From contig JXQG01000005.1 of assembly GCA_001007665.1 (NCBI GenBank), positions 1 through 54,796 on the forward strand: DNA of 54,796 nt, read 5' to 3'. This document shows, one piece after another, positions 18,399 through 28,097 of the stretch; position 1 is the stretch's first letter; every line of letters begins with the position of its first letter. Made by a program: the position numbers and the translations under genes. The notes under the pieces are model-generated. The model did no database searches, was not told the DNA's origin, and worked only from the letters and a program-made list of their open reading frames with translations. Source of the stretch: Candidatus Synechococcus spongiarum SP3. Lineage in GTDB: Bacteria; Cyanobacteriota; Cyanobacteriia; PCC-6307; Cyanobiaceae.

Positions 18399-20830
18399 CT
18401 CGGTTCACGCCACGTCCGTCAAGCATGTTCAATCCCATGGGTTCATGGTCCTCCGCAATGAGTTGCTCCCAGCCTCGGCGTGCCCGCATGCTGCTGGGCA
18501 CGCTTTCCGCCACGGCACTCTTCAGTATGGCGCTGCCCACACCATCCTTCGCCCAATCTCGGTGGCCCTTTGATGGACTGCAGGCGCCAACCACGATCCA
18601 GGGCGCGGCTCAAGCCCAGCCGGAGCCGGGGTCCATGGTCCCGAGCGCGGATGCAATCAGACGCCAGATGGCCCAGGCCATCAACAACCTGAAGCTGGCC
18701 CAGGACCCACCGGAAGAAGACGCCACGGAACCATCGGTTGTGACCCAGGAGGAGGCTCGGGATGATCCTGGGCGGGAGCAGATTCTTCCTGAGGAAGCGC
18801 CTTCCGGAGCCATTCAGGACATTGCCCCCGAGCAGCAGGTGCCCGTCTCCGAAGTGGTCATCGTGGGGCTGGCGGATCACCCTGAAGAGGAACGCCTTGA
18901 GACCATCGCCTACGACGCCATGGAGGTGCGTCCGGGTGGGAGCACAACTCGCTCCCAACTGGAGAGAGATCTGACCGCCATCTATGCCACGGGCTGGTTC
19001 AGTGACGTGCGGGTCAGTCCCACCGATGGACCACTGGGGGTGCGCCTGGAGGTGGCGGTTACCCCCAACCCGGTGCTGAGCGCCGTGGAGCTGGAGGAGC
19101 AGGACGTGCTGCTGTCTGAGGAGGTATTGCAGGACACCTTCGCGGAGGACCAGGGCCGAACCATTAACCTGGTGGACCTGCAGGACCGTCTGACCAGCTT
19201 GGAGGCGTGGTATGCCGAGCAAGGCTATTCTCTGGCCAGGGTGTTGGGACCAACCCGAATCACGCCAGAGGGCGTGATTATCCTCACGGTTCGTGAAGGC
19301 AGGGTGGCAGACATCGAGATTGCGTTTGCGGATGAAACTGGCGAAACCACCGACAAGGATGGGGATCCCATCCGCACGGACACCAAGCCCTGGGTCATCA
19401 CCCGCGAATTGTCCACAACAGCGGGAGACCGGTTTAACCGCCGCACCCTGCAGCAGGACCTGGAACGTCTCTATGGCACGGGCCTGTTTTCCGACATCAA
19501 TGTCTCCCTGCGACCCATTCCGAGCGACCCTGGCCTTGTGGCTCTTGTCTTGAAGGTCCAGGAAGCCAAAACAGGCTCCCTTTCCGGCGGGCTTGGTTAT
19601 AGCGATGTTCAGGGAATTTTCGGTCAGGTGTCCTTTAGCGAAGACAATCTGTTTGGCCGTGCCTGGAGAACAACGTCACAGATCACCTATGGCCAGCACG
19701 GGGTGCTGCTGGACCTTGCCTTCCACGATCCCTGGATCAAAGACGATCCTTATCGCACGGCATTTCGGATGAATGTTTTTCTCAGTCGGGAAGTTCCTCT
19801 GCAGTTTCGCCGTGAAGAGGACAGTGATATCAGAGTAGTTGAGTATTATCACGAGGCACCAGCTTCCACAACAAATAGAATATTCTTGACGGATGATAAA
19901 GATAATCCTAAAACCTCTACTGAGCTGGGCAGGCAGCTTGATCCTGAAATCGATAATCTTTACTATACCGATGGTGACTCGGTCCGCCTACAGCGGGATG
20001 GGGCCAACTTCCAGTTTATCCGGCCTCTCAACCAGGGGAATCCCCATGCTGACGATACTAAATGGACGGCCTCCGCTGGCCTGACCTTTCAGCAGGTAAC
20101 CATTCAGAATGCCGATGGTGATGCCAAAGCTTACGCAAAGGGTCCCCCTAAGGATCAGGAGACAACCGATGACTTCTTTTGTGTAGGCCACGATTGTGAG
20201 CCAAAAAATATTTTAGCAGGTTTGCGTCTCGGCATTCTCTATAACACTTTAAATAATAAGGTTAATCCCACCAGCGGAAATTTTGCCAGCCTCTCCACAG
20301 AGCAATATATTTCCGTAGGAAAAGGTTCGCCAACGTTTAATCGATCTCAGGCTAGCTTTGCCCATTTTATCCCTGTAAACCTGCTCAAAATCTATCCTGG
20401 TTGCCGTCCCGGGCCCGGAGAAGCAGAAGACTGTCCTCAGACTCTGGCGTTTCAAGTGACAGGCGGCGCCCTTCTGGGCAATGCGCCATCCTATGAGTCC
20501 TTCTGCCTCGGTGGCTCCACATCCGTCCGCGGCTTCTCCGAATGCGCCATTGGCCCTGGTGCCACCTTCGGGGAAGTGTCCATTGAGTATCGCTTCCCGA
20601 TCGTCGGGATTATCAGTGGCGCACTGTTCGCCGACGCCGGCAGTGTGCTGGGATCCCAGTCCAGCGTGACGGGCAATCCTGGAGCACTGCTGGACAAGCC
20701 GGAAAGTGGGTTCAGCTATGGCGCTGGTGCGGTCCTTAACACACCACTTGGACCACTGCGCATGGAGCTCGCCAAAGGCGACCAGAAGGACGATTGGGGC
20801 TTCAACTTCGGTGTGGGCTGGAAATTCTAG
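18395..20830 (+). CDS. bamA: Outer-membrane assembly protein BamA/Omp85
   Basis: Inserts beta-barrel proteins into the outer membrane. The 811-residue product has an N-terminal signal region (LLGTLSATALFSMALPTPSFA), an acidic/Pro-rich linker to about 148, three POTRA domains (about 150-230, 230-315, 315-395; e.g. VVIVGLADHPEEERLETIAY) and a 16-strand barrel. The diagnostic lid motif is STSVRGFSECAIGPG. Three POTRAs is the cyanobacterial number. The barrel coding region at about 19800-20400 is visibly more AT-rich than the rest. Start ATG overlaps the purC stop. Confidence 0.95.
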   Translation: MTRFTPRPSSMFNPMGSWSSAMSCSQPRRARMLLGTLSATALFSMALPTPSFAQSRWPFDGLQAPTTIQGAAQAQPEPGSMVPSADAIRRQMAQAINNLKLAQDPPEEDATEPSVVTQEEARDDPGREQILPEEAPSGAIQDIAPEQQVPVSEVVIVGLADHPEEERLETIAYDAMEVRPGGSTTRSQLERDLTAIYATGWFSDVRVSPTDGPLGVRLEVAVTPNPVLSAVELEEQDVLLSEEVLQDTFAEDQGRTINLVDLQDRLTSLEAWYAEQGYSLARVLGPTRITPEGVIILTVREGRVADIEIAFADETGETTDKDGDPIRTDTKPWVITRELSTTAGDRFNRRTLQQDLERLYGTGLFSDINVSLRPIPSDPGLVALVLKVQEAKTGSLSGGLGYSDVQGIFGQVSFSEDNLFGRAWRTTSQITYGQHGVLLDLAFHDPWIKDDPYRTAFRMNVFLSREVPLQFRREEDSDIRVVEYYHEAPASTTNRIFLTDDKDNPKTSTELGRQLDPEIDNLYYTDGDSVRLQRDGANFQFIRPLNQGNPHADDTKWTASAGLTFQQVTIQNADGDAKAYAKGPPKDQETTDDFFCVGHDCEPKNILAGLRLGILYNTLNNKVNPTSGNFASLSTEQYISVGKGSPTFNRSQASFAHFIPVNLLKIYPGCRPGPGEAEDCPQTLAFQVTGGALLGNAPSYESFCLGGSTSVRGFSECAIGPGATFGEVSIEYRFPIVGIISGALFADAGSVLGSQSSVTGNPGALLDKPESGFSYGAGAVLNTPLGPLRMELAKGDQKDDWGFNFGVGWKF

Positions 20831-20842
20831 GAGGCCGCCGCC

Positions 20843-21703
20843 ATGCTCTGGCCTGCCGACTACAGCAACCGTTGGACCATTGCTGAAGAGGTCTCCCTTG
20901 CCGGCGTTGGCCTCCACAGTGGCCTCACCAGCCGCGTCACCCTGGCTCCCAGCACGTCAGGGGGCCTGAGCATGGGCCTCATGGATGCTTCTCCTGTGCC
21001 CTTGCACCACCGCTTGGCTCGGGAGCAGTGTCTTTGCACCGCACTGCAACTGCCGACGGGCCTGGTCCGCACCGTGGAGCACCTGCTGGCGGCCCTGGCC
21101 GGCGTGGGCGTCAGCGATGTGCAGATTCACGTGGAGGGACAGGAAATCCCTCTTCTGGATGGTTCAGCCCTGCCCTGGGTAGACGCAGTCGCCACTGTGG
21201 GCCTCCATCCCTTGGGGGGCCAACGGTTCCCGCTGGTGGTTCGTGAGACGGCCTGTGTCCAGGCTGGCGACAGCCATGTCCTGGCGCTGCCCTACGAGGG
21301 TCTGCGGCTCAGTGTGGCGGTCAACTATCCCTCGCGAGCCATCGGCCAGCAATTTTACGAGGTGGAGCTGAATCCGGGGCAGTTCGTGGAGCACGTTGCC
21401 CCAGCCCGCACCTTCGGGTTTGAGGAGCAGTTGGATGCCCTACGCTCTGCTGGTCTGATCCAGGGAGGGAGCCTCCAAAATGCCCTGGTGTGCAATGCCC
21501 GACACTGGCTCAACCCTCCACTGCGTTTCACCAATGAGCCCGTGCGCCATAAATTACTGGACTTGATCGGTGATCTGGCCTTGGTCGGATGCTTTCCCCA
21601 GGGGCACATCAGTGCCTATCGCGCTGGCCATGCCCTCCACACCCAATTGGCCACAAGGCTGGCCATGTCCTGTTCCGCACCCACCACCGCACCCAACCGA
21701 TGA
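20843..21703 (+). CDS. lpxC: UDP-3-O-acyl-N-acetylglucosamine deacetylase
   Basis: Zn-dependent committed step of lipid A synthesis. The 286-residue sequence shows [12 protein letters not shown] at the start, the zinc-site [52 protein letters not shown], and [20 protein letters not shown] followed by [13 protein letters not shown] with the catalytic His. Starts 12 bases after bamA and overlaps fabZ by ATGA. Confidence 0.97.
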   Translation: MLWPADYSNRWTIAEEVSLAGVGLHSGLTSRVTLAPSTSGGLSMGLMDASPVPLHHRLAREQCLCTALQLPTGLVRTVEHLLAALAGVGVSDVQIHVEGQEIPLLDGSALPWVDAVATVGLHPLGGQRFPLVVRETACVQAGDSHVLALPYEGLRLSVAVNYPSRAIGQQFYEVELNPGQFVEHVAPARTFGFEEQLDALRSAGLIQGGSLQNALVCNARHWLNPPLRFTNEPVRHKLLDLIGDLALVGCFPQGHISAYRAGHALHTQLATRLAMSCSAPTTAPNR

Positions 21704-22185
21704 CCGCATCCCCCACCACGACTCCCGACACAACCCGGAACGACGCCCTGAATCAGGAGTTGCGCAGTGAGCAGATTCTCAACCTGCTCCCCCACCGCTA
21801 TCCCTTTGCCCTGGTGGACCGGGTGGTGGAGCAGGTGCCAGGCAAGCGGGCCGTCGCCATCAAGAACATCAGCATCAATGAGCCCCAGTTTCAAGGACAC
21901 TTCCCTGGCCGCCCACTGATGCCTGGCGTGCTGATTGTGGAAGCCATGGCCCAGGTGGGGGGGCTGATCGTGATGCAGATGCCCAACCTCCCCAAAGGGC
22001 TGTTCGTCTTTGCCGGCATTGACGGGGTGCGCTTTCGCCGACCTGTGGTGCCTGGCGACCAGATCCACATCAGCTGCGAACTCATCAGCATCCGGCGCCA
22101 ACGTTTCAGTAAGGTGCGAGGGAAAGCAACTGTGGACGGCGAGCTGGTTTGCGAGGGCGAACTGATGTTTTCTCTTCTGGATTGA
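21700..22185 (+). CDS. fabZ: 3-hydroxyacyl-ACP dehydratase FabZ
   Basis: Dehydrates beta-hydroxyacyl-ACP in fatty acid synthesis and competes with LpxA for the same substrate pool. From the ATG at 21700 (overlapping the lpxC stop) it is 161 residues: [16 protein letters not shown] with the catalytic His, [20 protein letters not shown] with the catalytic Glu, and [17 protein letters not shown]. About 20 extra Thr/Pro-rich residues precede the hot-dog domain. Confidence 0.97.
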   Translation: MTASPTTTPDTTRNDALNQELRSEQILNLLPHRYPFALVDRVVEQVPGKRAVAIKNISINEPQFQGHFPGRPLMPGVLIVEAMAQVGGLIVMQMPNLPKGLFVFAGIDGVRFRRPVVPGDQIHISCELISIRRQRFSKVRGKATVDGELVCEGELMFSLLD

Positions 22186-22186
22186 G

Positions 22187-23011
22187 ATGCCGACGGACCT
22201 TCTCGAGCCAAAAATCCACCCCACCGCCGTTGTGGATCCGGAAGCCTCCCTGGCCCCAGGGGTCATGGTTGGTCCGTATGCTGTCATTGGCGCTGGGGTA
22301 ACCATCGGTCCCAACTGCTGGATTGGCCCCCATGCGGTTCTGGAGGGGCGTCTCACCATGGGTCGGGACAACCGGGTGTTCCCCGGTGCTTGCCTGGGGA
22401 TGGTTCCCCAGGACCTCAAATACCAGGGATCTGATACGGAGGTATGCATTGGGGATTGCAACACCTTCCGGGAATATGTCACGGTGAACCGTGCAACGGA
22501 GCAGGGTCAAATGACCCAGATGGGCGATGGCAACCTGCTGATGGCCTACTGTCACATTGCCCATAACTGCATCCTGGGCAATGGAATTATTATGTCCAAC
22601 GCGGTGCAGGTGGCTGGTCACGTGAGCATACATGACAGCGCCGTGATCGGCGGAGCCCTGGGCATTCACCAGTTTGTGCAGATTGGCTCCCTGGCCATGG
22701 TGGGGGGCATGAGCCGTGTGGACAGGGATATCCCCCCCTATTGCATGGTAGAGGGCCATCCGGCTCGGGTCCGGGGGCTCAACAAAGTGGGGCTGCAGCG
22801 CAGTGGCCTTGCCAGGATCCATGGCGCAGCCTACCTGCAAGACCTCCAGGACATCTGGAAGCTTTTTTATCGCAGCGAGATGACCATGGCCCAGGCATTG
22901 GAGCAAGGCCGCAACCAGCCATGGCACGGCCCTGCCGCCACCTTTTTGCACTTCATCGAGCATTCTCTTGCTGCGGGGCGTCGCGGCCCCATCCCCGCCG
23001 CCCGTGGTTGA
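22187..23011 (+). CDS. lpxA: UDP-N-acetylglucosamine acyltransferase
   Basis: First lipid A acylation. The 274-residue left-handed beta-helix protein is built of hexapeptide repeats (IHPTAVVDPEASLAPGVMVG, PYAVIGAGVTIGPNCWIGPH). It has the catalytic His in LMAYCHIAHNCILGN and the C-terminal helical domain GLNKVGLQRSGLARIHGAAY. Starts 1 base after fabZ; its 3' end overlaps lpxB. Confidence 0.97.
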   Translation: MPTDLLEPKIHPTAVVDPEASLAPGVMVGPYAVIGAGVTIGPNCWIGPHAVLEGRLTMGRDNRVFPGACLGMVPQDLKYQGSDTEVCIGDCNTFREYVTVNRATEQGQMTQMGDGNLLMAYCHIAHNCILGNGIIMSNAVQVAGHVSIHDSAVIGGALGIHQFVQIGSLAMVGGMSRVDRDIPPYCMVEGHPARVRGLNKVGLQRSGLARIHGAAYLQDLQDIWKLFYRSEMTMAQALEQGRNQPWHGPAATFLHFIEHSLAAGRRGPIPAARG

Positions 23012-24242
23012 GCCCCCTGCCGCGGTGCCCGTGCGGCTTCTCGTCAGCACAGGGGAGATCTCGGGTGATCTGCAAGGCAGTTGGCTGGTGAAGGCTTTGC
23101 GGGAGGAAGCTGCCGCCCGCAAACTGCCCCTCTGCATTCATGCCCTCGGGGGGACGCTGATGGAGCAGGCGGGCGCTCAACTGCTGGCCAACACCACGTC
23201 TTTGAGTGCCGTTGGCTTGTGGGAAGCCTTGCCCTTCGTGGTGCCCACCCTGCGGCTCCAGGCTCGGGTCGACGCATGGATCAGGACGGTGCGCCTGGAT
23301 GGTGTGGTGCTGATTGACTACATGGGCCCAAATGTCAATTTGGGTCTCAAGCTGCGACGGATGAATCCGGACCTGCCGATCAGCTACTACATTGCTCCCC
23401 AGGAATGGGCCTTTCGTGTGGGGGAAGGGGGCACCACCCGACTGATTGGATTCAGCAGTCAGATCCTGGCAGCCTTCTCCGAGGAGGCCAGGTTTTACAA
23501 GGCGCACGGGGCTGTGGTGCATTGGGTGGGACATCCACTGATGGACATCGTCCGCAATCGGCCCGAGCGCGCTGCTGCCCGGGCGCGCTTGAATCTCGGG
23601 GAGAGCAGCAAGCTGCTGTTGCTGCTGCCTGCCTCACGGAGCCAGGAAATTCGCTACCTCTTGCCGCCTCTGCTGGAGGGGGCGGCGCGGCTCCAGCGCC
23701 GCCACCCGACACTGCAGGTGATCATCCCGGCCGGGCGGCAGAGCTTTGTCCCCACCATGCGCCAGCAGGCGCAGAACGTGGGGCTCATGGCAACGGTGCT
23801 GGATGCCCGGGAGGCTCACCAGCACAAGGCCGAACTTTTTGCCGCTGCCGACCTCGCCCTGAGCAAATCCGGGACGGTGAACCTGGAGTTGGCCCTCTAT
23901 GGCGTGCCCCAGGTGGTGGGCTATCGCCTCAGCCGACCGACCGCCTGGGTGGCCAGGCATGTGCTGAACTTTCAGGTTCCCTTCATTTCTCCCGTCAACC
24001 TGGTGCTGAACGAGCCACTTGTCCCCGAACTGCTCCAGAATGGGCTTACCCCCTCTGCCATCGCAGACCATGGCGATGCCCTGCTCACCAGTGACATGGC
24101 CCGTCAGCGCCTGTTGGATGGCTATGGGCGCCTGCGCAGCCAACTGGGCCAGCCTGGTGTCGCCCGACGGGCGGCGCAGGCCATTCTGGGTGCCCTCCGC
24201 CTGAGCCGGGGCGCAACACCATCTTCGTCCACCCGTTCATGA
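23004..24242 (+). CDS. lpxB: Lipid-A-disaccharide synthase
   Basis: GT19 glycosyltransferase joining UDP-diacylglucosamine and lipid X at the inner membrane. Motifs: VRLLVSTGEISGDLQGSWLV, VLIDYMGPNVNLGLKLRRM, YYIAPQEWAFRVG, LLLLPASRSQEIRYLLPPLL and LALSKSGTVNLELALYGVPQ (sugar-nucleotide site). The start is uncertain: a GTG at 23004 (8-base overlap with lpxA) is chosen; a TTG at 22968 would add 12 residues. The stop overlaps msrA by ATGA. Confidence 0.95.
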   Translation: MVEPPAAVPVRLLVSTGEISGDLQGSWLVKALREEAAARKLPLCIHALGGTLMEQAGAQLLANTTSLSAVGLWEALPFVVPTLRLQARVDAWIRTVRLDGVVLIDYMGPNVNLGLKLRRMNPDLPISYYIAPQEWAFRVGEGGTTRLIGFSSQILAAFSEEARFYKAHGAVVHWVGHPLMDIVRNRPERAAARARLNLGESSKLLLLLPASRSQEIRYLLPPLLEGAARLQRRHPTLQVIIPAGRQSFVPTMRQQAQNVGLMATVLDAREAHQHKAELFAAADLALSKSGTVNLELALYGVPQVVGYRLSRPTAWVARHVLNFQVPFISPVNLVLNEPLVPELLQNGLTPSAIADHGDALLTSDMARQRLLDGYGRLRSQLGQPGVARRAAQAILGALRLSRGATPSSSTRS

Positions 24243-24910
24243 CCATGCACCGTTCCCTCACCTGGTTGCTTGGCGCCAGTCTCTTTCTGGCGCTCTTGCC
24301 GGGCGGCGCCACCCTGGCTGCTCCGTTGCAGGAGGGCAGCACATCCCCTGAAAAGACCCCAACCAGCACGGAAACAATCGTGCTGGCGGGTGGGTGCTTC
24401 TGGTGTCTGGAAAGCGACCTGGAGAAGCTGCCGGGGGTAGTGGAGGCTGTCAGTGGCTATAGCGGAGGTCATGTGGCCAATCCCAGCTATCCCCAGGTCT
24501 CCTCCGGCAACACCGGCCATCGGGAGGTGGTGGAGGTGACCTTTGACAGCCAGGTTCTTCCCCTGGAAGATCTTCTCCAGGTGTTTTGGCGCAACGTTGA
24601 TCCTCTGGATAACGGCGGCCAGTTTTGTGACCGGGGTGAGCAATACGCCAGCGCCATCTTTGTGGCCACGGATCAACAGCGGGATGTTGTCGAGACATCC
24701 CTGGATGCGGTGCAAGCCCAGTTTGCTGATCAGCCCATTGCCACACCCATTCTTCCTGCCACCACCTTTTATCCCGCCGAGGATTATCATCAAGACTATG
24801 CCAAAACCCATCCTGTTCGCTATCGGTATTACCGCTGGACTTGTGGTCGTGATCGACGCCTGAAGCAACTCTGGGGTGATGCCAGGTCGGGCTCAGGGGA
24901 AGCAGCATAA
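24239..24910 (+). CDS. msrA: Peptide methionine-S-sulfoxide reductase MsrA, exported form
   Basis: Reduces methionine-S-sulfoxide in proteins. The catalytic motif is VLAGGCFWCLESDLEKLPGV, followed by SGYSGGHVANPSYPQVSSGN and GEQYASAIFVAT. The 223-residue protein begins with a hydrophobic signal sequence (LTWLLGASLFLALLPGGATL), so it probably acts in the periplasm or lumen. Coupled to lpxB by ATGA. Confidence 0.95.
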   Translation: MTMHRSLTWLLGASLFLALLPGGATLAAPLQEGSTSPEKTPTSTETIVLAGGCFWCLESDLEKLPGVVEAVSGYSGGHVANPSYPQVSSGNTGHREVVEVTFDSQVLPLEDLLQVFWRNVDPLDNGGQFCDRGEQYASAIFVATDQQRDVVETSLDAVQAQFADQPIATPILPATTFYPAEDYHQDYAKTHPVRYRYYRWTCGRDRRLKQLWGDARSGSGEAA

Positions 24911-24938
24911 TAAGGTGTCCCTCGGCTCTCCTCGCGCC

Positions 24939-26252
24939 ATGGGAGGTCCTCCCCAGCAATCTGAGCAGGTTCCCTGCGCCCACTGGCATCCCCACCTCTG
25001 GCACCCCTTTGCCCAGGAGGCCCTGCACGATCCACCCAGAATGGTGCGTGCAGGCCGCGGCCCCTGGCTTGAATTGGCTGATGGTCGCCGTGTGCTGGAC
25101 GGCATCAGCAGTTGGTGGGTAACCCTCCATGGCCATGGGGAGCCCGCCATTGCCGCGGCCATTGCCGCCCAGGCCCAACAACTGGAGCAGGTCATCTTTG
25201 CCAATTTCAGCCATGACCCTGCGGTCACCCTGGCCCAACGGCTCTGCCGGACCTGGTCCGGTCTGGATCGGTTGTTTTTCTCGGATAACGGCTCCACTGC
25301 GGTGGAGGTATGCCTCAAGATGGCACTCCAGTACTGGCACAATCGGGGGAAGCCGCGGCAGCAGTTGATCGCCTTTGACGGCGCCTACCACGGCGACACC
25401 TTCGGCGCCATGGCCTTGGGCGCCCGCTCGTTGTTCACCACCCCCTTTGATCCCCTGCTCTTCGCCGTGGCCCGCTGCCGGCGCCCGGCCACGTGGTGGG
25501 ATGACGACACCGTGGATGACCGGGAACACTCCGCATTGCAGCACCTGGATCAACTGCTGGAGACCCCAACCGCAGCGGTGATCATTGAACCCCTGGTGCA
25601 AGGGGCGGGGGGCATGGCCATGGTGCGCCCGGGCTTCCTCCAGCAGGTGGCGCAACGGGTGCAGGCAGCGGGTGCGCTGCTCATTGCCGATGAGGTGATG
25701 ACCGGCTTCGGCCGCACCGGAGCACTGTTCGCAAGCCACGGGGCAGGCATTCAGCCGGATCTGGTGGCCCTTTCCAAGGGATTGACCGGGGGCTTTTTGC
25801 CCATGGCCGTGAGCTTGGCGCGGGAGGACATCTATCAGTCCTTCGTGGCGGACGACCCACGATGCACCTTCTTCCATGGCCATAGCTTCACGGCTAATCC
25901 CCTGGGCTGTGCGGCTGCCAATGCCAGCTTGACCCTGTTGAGTGCCCATCCGGAACGCTACCAGGGTTTTGCAGAGCGGCACCGTCCCCACCTGGAGATG
26001 TTGGCGCGGCTGTCAAGCCTGGAGCATCCGCGTCTCTGTGGAACCATTGCCGCCATTGATCTAAGGGTGGCCCAGCCCAGCTATCTCCACCAGGCAGGAC
26101 GACAGATCCAACGGGCCTGCATGGAGGAAGGAGTCTTTGTTAGGCCCTTGGGTCATGTGTTGTATCTTCTGCCGCCTCTTTCCATGAATGACGAGCAGCT
26201 GGAGCAGTGCTATGAAGCCCTGAGGAGAGCCGTGCAGGGGCTGGTTGACTGA
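24939..26252 (+). CDS. bioA: Adenosylmethionine-8-amino-7-oxononanoate aminotransferase
   Basis: PLP-dependent biotin-synthesis enzyme that takes its amino group from SAM. The 437-residue sequence has HLWHPFAQEA, GISSWWVTLHGHGEPAI, FFSDNGSTAVEVCLKMALQY, FDGAYHGDTFGAMALGARS, LLIADEVMTGFGRTG and the PLP lysine in LVALSKGLTGGFLPMA. An in-frame start at 24876 would overlap msrA by 35 bases, so the ATG at 24939 is chosen. It ends directly before the motor-like operon. Confidence 0.96.
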   Translation: MGGPPQQSEQVPCAHWHPHLWHPFAQEALHDPPRMVRAGRGPWLELADGRRVLDGISSWWVTLHGHGEPAIAAAIAAQAQQLEQVIFANFSHDPAVTLAQRLCRTWSGLDRLFFSDNGSTAVEVCLKMALQYWHNRGKPRQQLIAFDGAYHGDTFGAMALGARSLFTTPFDPLLFAVARCRRPATWWDDDTVDDREHSALQHLDQLLETPTAAVIIEPLVQGAGGMAMVRPGFLQQVAQRVQAAGALLIADEVMTGFGRTGALFASHGAGIQPDLVALSKGLTGGFLPMAVSLAREDIYQSFVADDPRCTFFHGHSFTANPLGCAAANASLTLLSAHPERYQGFAERHRPHLEMLARLSSLEHPRLCGTIAAIDLRVAQPSYLHQAGRQIQRACMEEGVFVRPLGHVLYLLPPLSMNDEQLEQCYEALRRAVQGLVD

Positions 26253-28055
26253 GTGATTGGACACTCCCCTGGAGTGACTGTGACATCGGTGTCTACTGTT
26301 GGCGTCAGTGGCTATGCAGTGATGACGGAAGGCAGCAATGTCATGTTTGCCGTTTTGGTGATTGCGATGGTGCTCATCACCCTGTCAACTTTCTCGGCAG
26401 GGGGCAAGGCCCGGCGCCAAATCCGCAAGCTACGGGAGACGATGGCATCCGGCATCGTTCTCTCACCCACCCAAGCAGGCGAGACGCCCACGACCCATAG
26501 ACCTCAGGACTCTGACTACCCCCGCCATCTCCTCCAACGGGGATTGGACCATCTTCTGGCTGCGCTCCAGGCCTCTGACCAGGCCCTGACGGGCGATACA
26601 AGCCATTGGCTGAGCTATCAAGCCCGGGCCCACTGGCTTGGCAAGTCTGTGGGGCTGCGCCAACTCATGGACTGGACCCAGAAAGCCCCTGCCTTGCTGA
26701 TCTCCCTCGGTTTGCTGGGAACGTTCATTGGCCTCACCATTGCCCTGGGGGATATTGGCCAAATCCTACAGCCAGGACTTCCCCCCGCAGCGATTAGCAG
26801 CGCCTTGGCAGAGATATTAAATCCCATGGGAACAGCCTTCCGGAGCAGTTTATTGGGCCTTGCCTTCAGTCTTTTGATTATATTCAATAATCAGATTCGC
26901 GGCTGGCACACGGTCATTGAAAGTCTGGAGTCGGATCTCTCCCACTTCTTCGATGGTCAACTGGTCAAGCTGCAACAAAGAGACCCAACTCAGGGGCTCT
27001 CACCCGTGCGCAAAGAGATGGCCGGTGTTGTTCAGGGCCTGGCTACGTTCCAAAAGAAAATTGAGGCAACGGCCGAGAGCTTTGGTGACCGGCTGGTCCA
27101 CACTGTTGATCAGGCTGTGGAGCGCACCATGGGAGCGCGACTGGATGAGCTCCATAACCAGAGCTTCGTGATGGCCGAAGAAGCACGTCACGCAGTGGAG
27201 CGCATGGGAGAGGTGGCCAACCGCCTCAATGAAGCAGGTCAGGACTTTATCGGGGCGGCGGCGGCGTTTCGAGATACGGATTTCGCCACTGTGTTACACG
27301 AGAGTGTTCAGCGCATGGTCGAGAATCAGGAATCTCTGGCAAGGACAACGGCAAGCCTGTCTGAGCGCATGGGGCTCCTCAGGGAAAGCCTGACCCGCAC
27401 CCAAATGGACTGGCAGACCTTGGCTGTCGCCGCTGAACGGGAACTCAAAAGCGCCTCCATGGCCAGTGCCGAGTCAAGGGAAGCAGCCTCGGCACTGAGG
27501 AAAGCAACCTCGGCATTGAGGAAAGCAACCTCGGCACTGGTGGAAGCGTCTTCCCAACTCAGCCAAGGCAGGGATCAGTTGATTTCCGCGCAGAAGGAGC
27601 TCCAGACGGCCAACGAAGCAACCTGCGCCATCAGCGGAGACGCCAGCCAACTGGCCAAGGCCTTGACCGATACATTGGCGGTGGACCAGGCCATTGGCAG
27701 CAGCGTGGCCGCCACATGCAGCACCCTGGGGGCTGCGATTCAGTCCTGGAGCGCAAGCGTTGAGCGGACAGATCAACTGGCAGCCAACTATGTGGAGGGG
27801 ATGCAGGCGGCCACCGGCAACTCCCTCAAGAATTTGGAGCAACAGGAACAGGAGCTGCGGTCAAGCCTCAATCGCTCCCGCGACGACCTGGTCCAATTCG
27901 TCAATGGCGAAGTCCAGCAGCGACTGGCCTCCTCCATCCAGCAGGTTGACCAACAGGCCAACCAGGCTGCTTCCATGCTGGGCCCTCTCAGTGCTGGCGT
28001 TCAAGATCTGCATCGGCTGGTGTCGGAGACCATCTGGAAAAATACCCATGAGTAA
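26253..28055 (+). CDS. MotA/TolQ/ExbB-type channel protein with long coiled-coil tail (ZorA-like)
   Basis: Six hundred residues. Membrane segments lie at about 29-48, 145-166 (KAPALLISLGLLGTFIGLTI) and 192-213 (MGTAFRSSLLGLAFSLLIIF), the pattern of stator proteins that form proton or sodium channels. Residues ~230-600 are almost entirely helical/coiled coil, long enough to reach far into the cytoplasm as in ZorA. A near-perfect heptad repeat (SALRKAT) occurs near residues 412-430. The GTG at 26253 directly follows the bioA stop; ATGs at residues 24 and 31 are alternatives. It is the first of eight tightly spaced genes. Channel class is firm; the biological role is unknown. Confidence 0.82.
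   Translation: MIGHSPGVTVTSVSTVGVSGYAVMTEGSNVMFAVLVIAMVLITLSTFSAGGKARRQIRKLRETMASGIVLSPTQAGETPTTHRPQDSDYPRHLLQRGLDHLLAALQASDQALTGDTSHWLSYQARAHWLGKSVGLRQLMDWTQKAPALLISLGLLGTFIGLTIALGDIGQILQPGLPPAAISSALAEILNPMGTAFRSSLLGLAFSLLIIFNNQIRGWHTVIESLESDLSHFFDGQLVKLQQRDPTQGLSPVRKEMAGVVQGLATFQKKIEATAESFGDRLVHTVDQAVERTMGARLDELHNQSFVMAEEARHAVERMGEVANRLNEAGQDFIGAAAAFRDTDFATVLHESVQRMVENQESLARTTASLSERMGLLRESLTRTQMDWQTLAVAAERELKSASMASAESREAASALRKATSALRKATSALVEASSQLSQGRDQLISAQKELQTANEATCAISGDASQLAKALTDTLAVDQAIGSSVAATCSTLGAAIQSWSASVERTDQLAANYVEGMQAATGNSLKNLEQQEQELRSSLNRSRDDLVQFVNGEVQQRLASSIQQVDQQANQAASMLGPLSAGVQDLHRLVSETIWKNTHE
27488..27539 (+). repeat. 21-base in-frame tandem repeat coding a coiled-coil heptad
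   Basis: Unit CTCGGCAYTGAGGAAAGCAA (+C) at 27488-27508 and 27509-27529, with a partial third unit to 27539. Each copy encodes one heptad (SALRKAT), so copy-number change would lengthen the tail of the channel protein in whole heptads. Confidence 0.85.
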
Positions 28056-28097
28056 GGCGACGGCGATGGAGCGTACAACCGAGGGGGACGACAGCTA

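Noticed and set aside
24450-25991. Long minus-strand open frame (513 codons) opposite msrA and bioA
   Set aside because: Spans two genes with intact catalytic motifs on the plus strand and has shadow-like composition.
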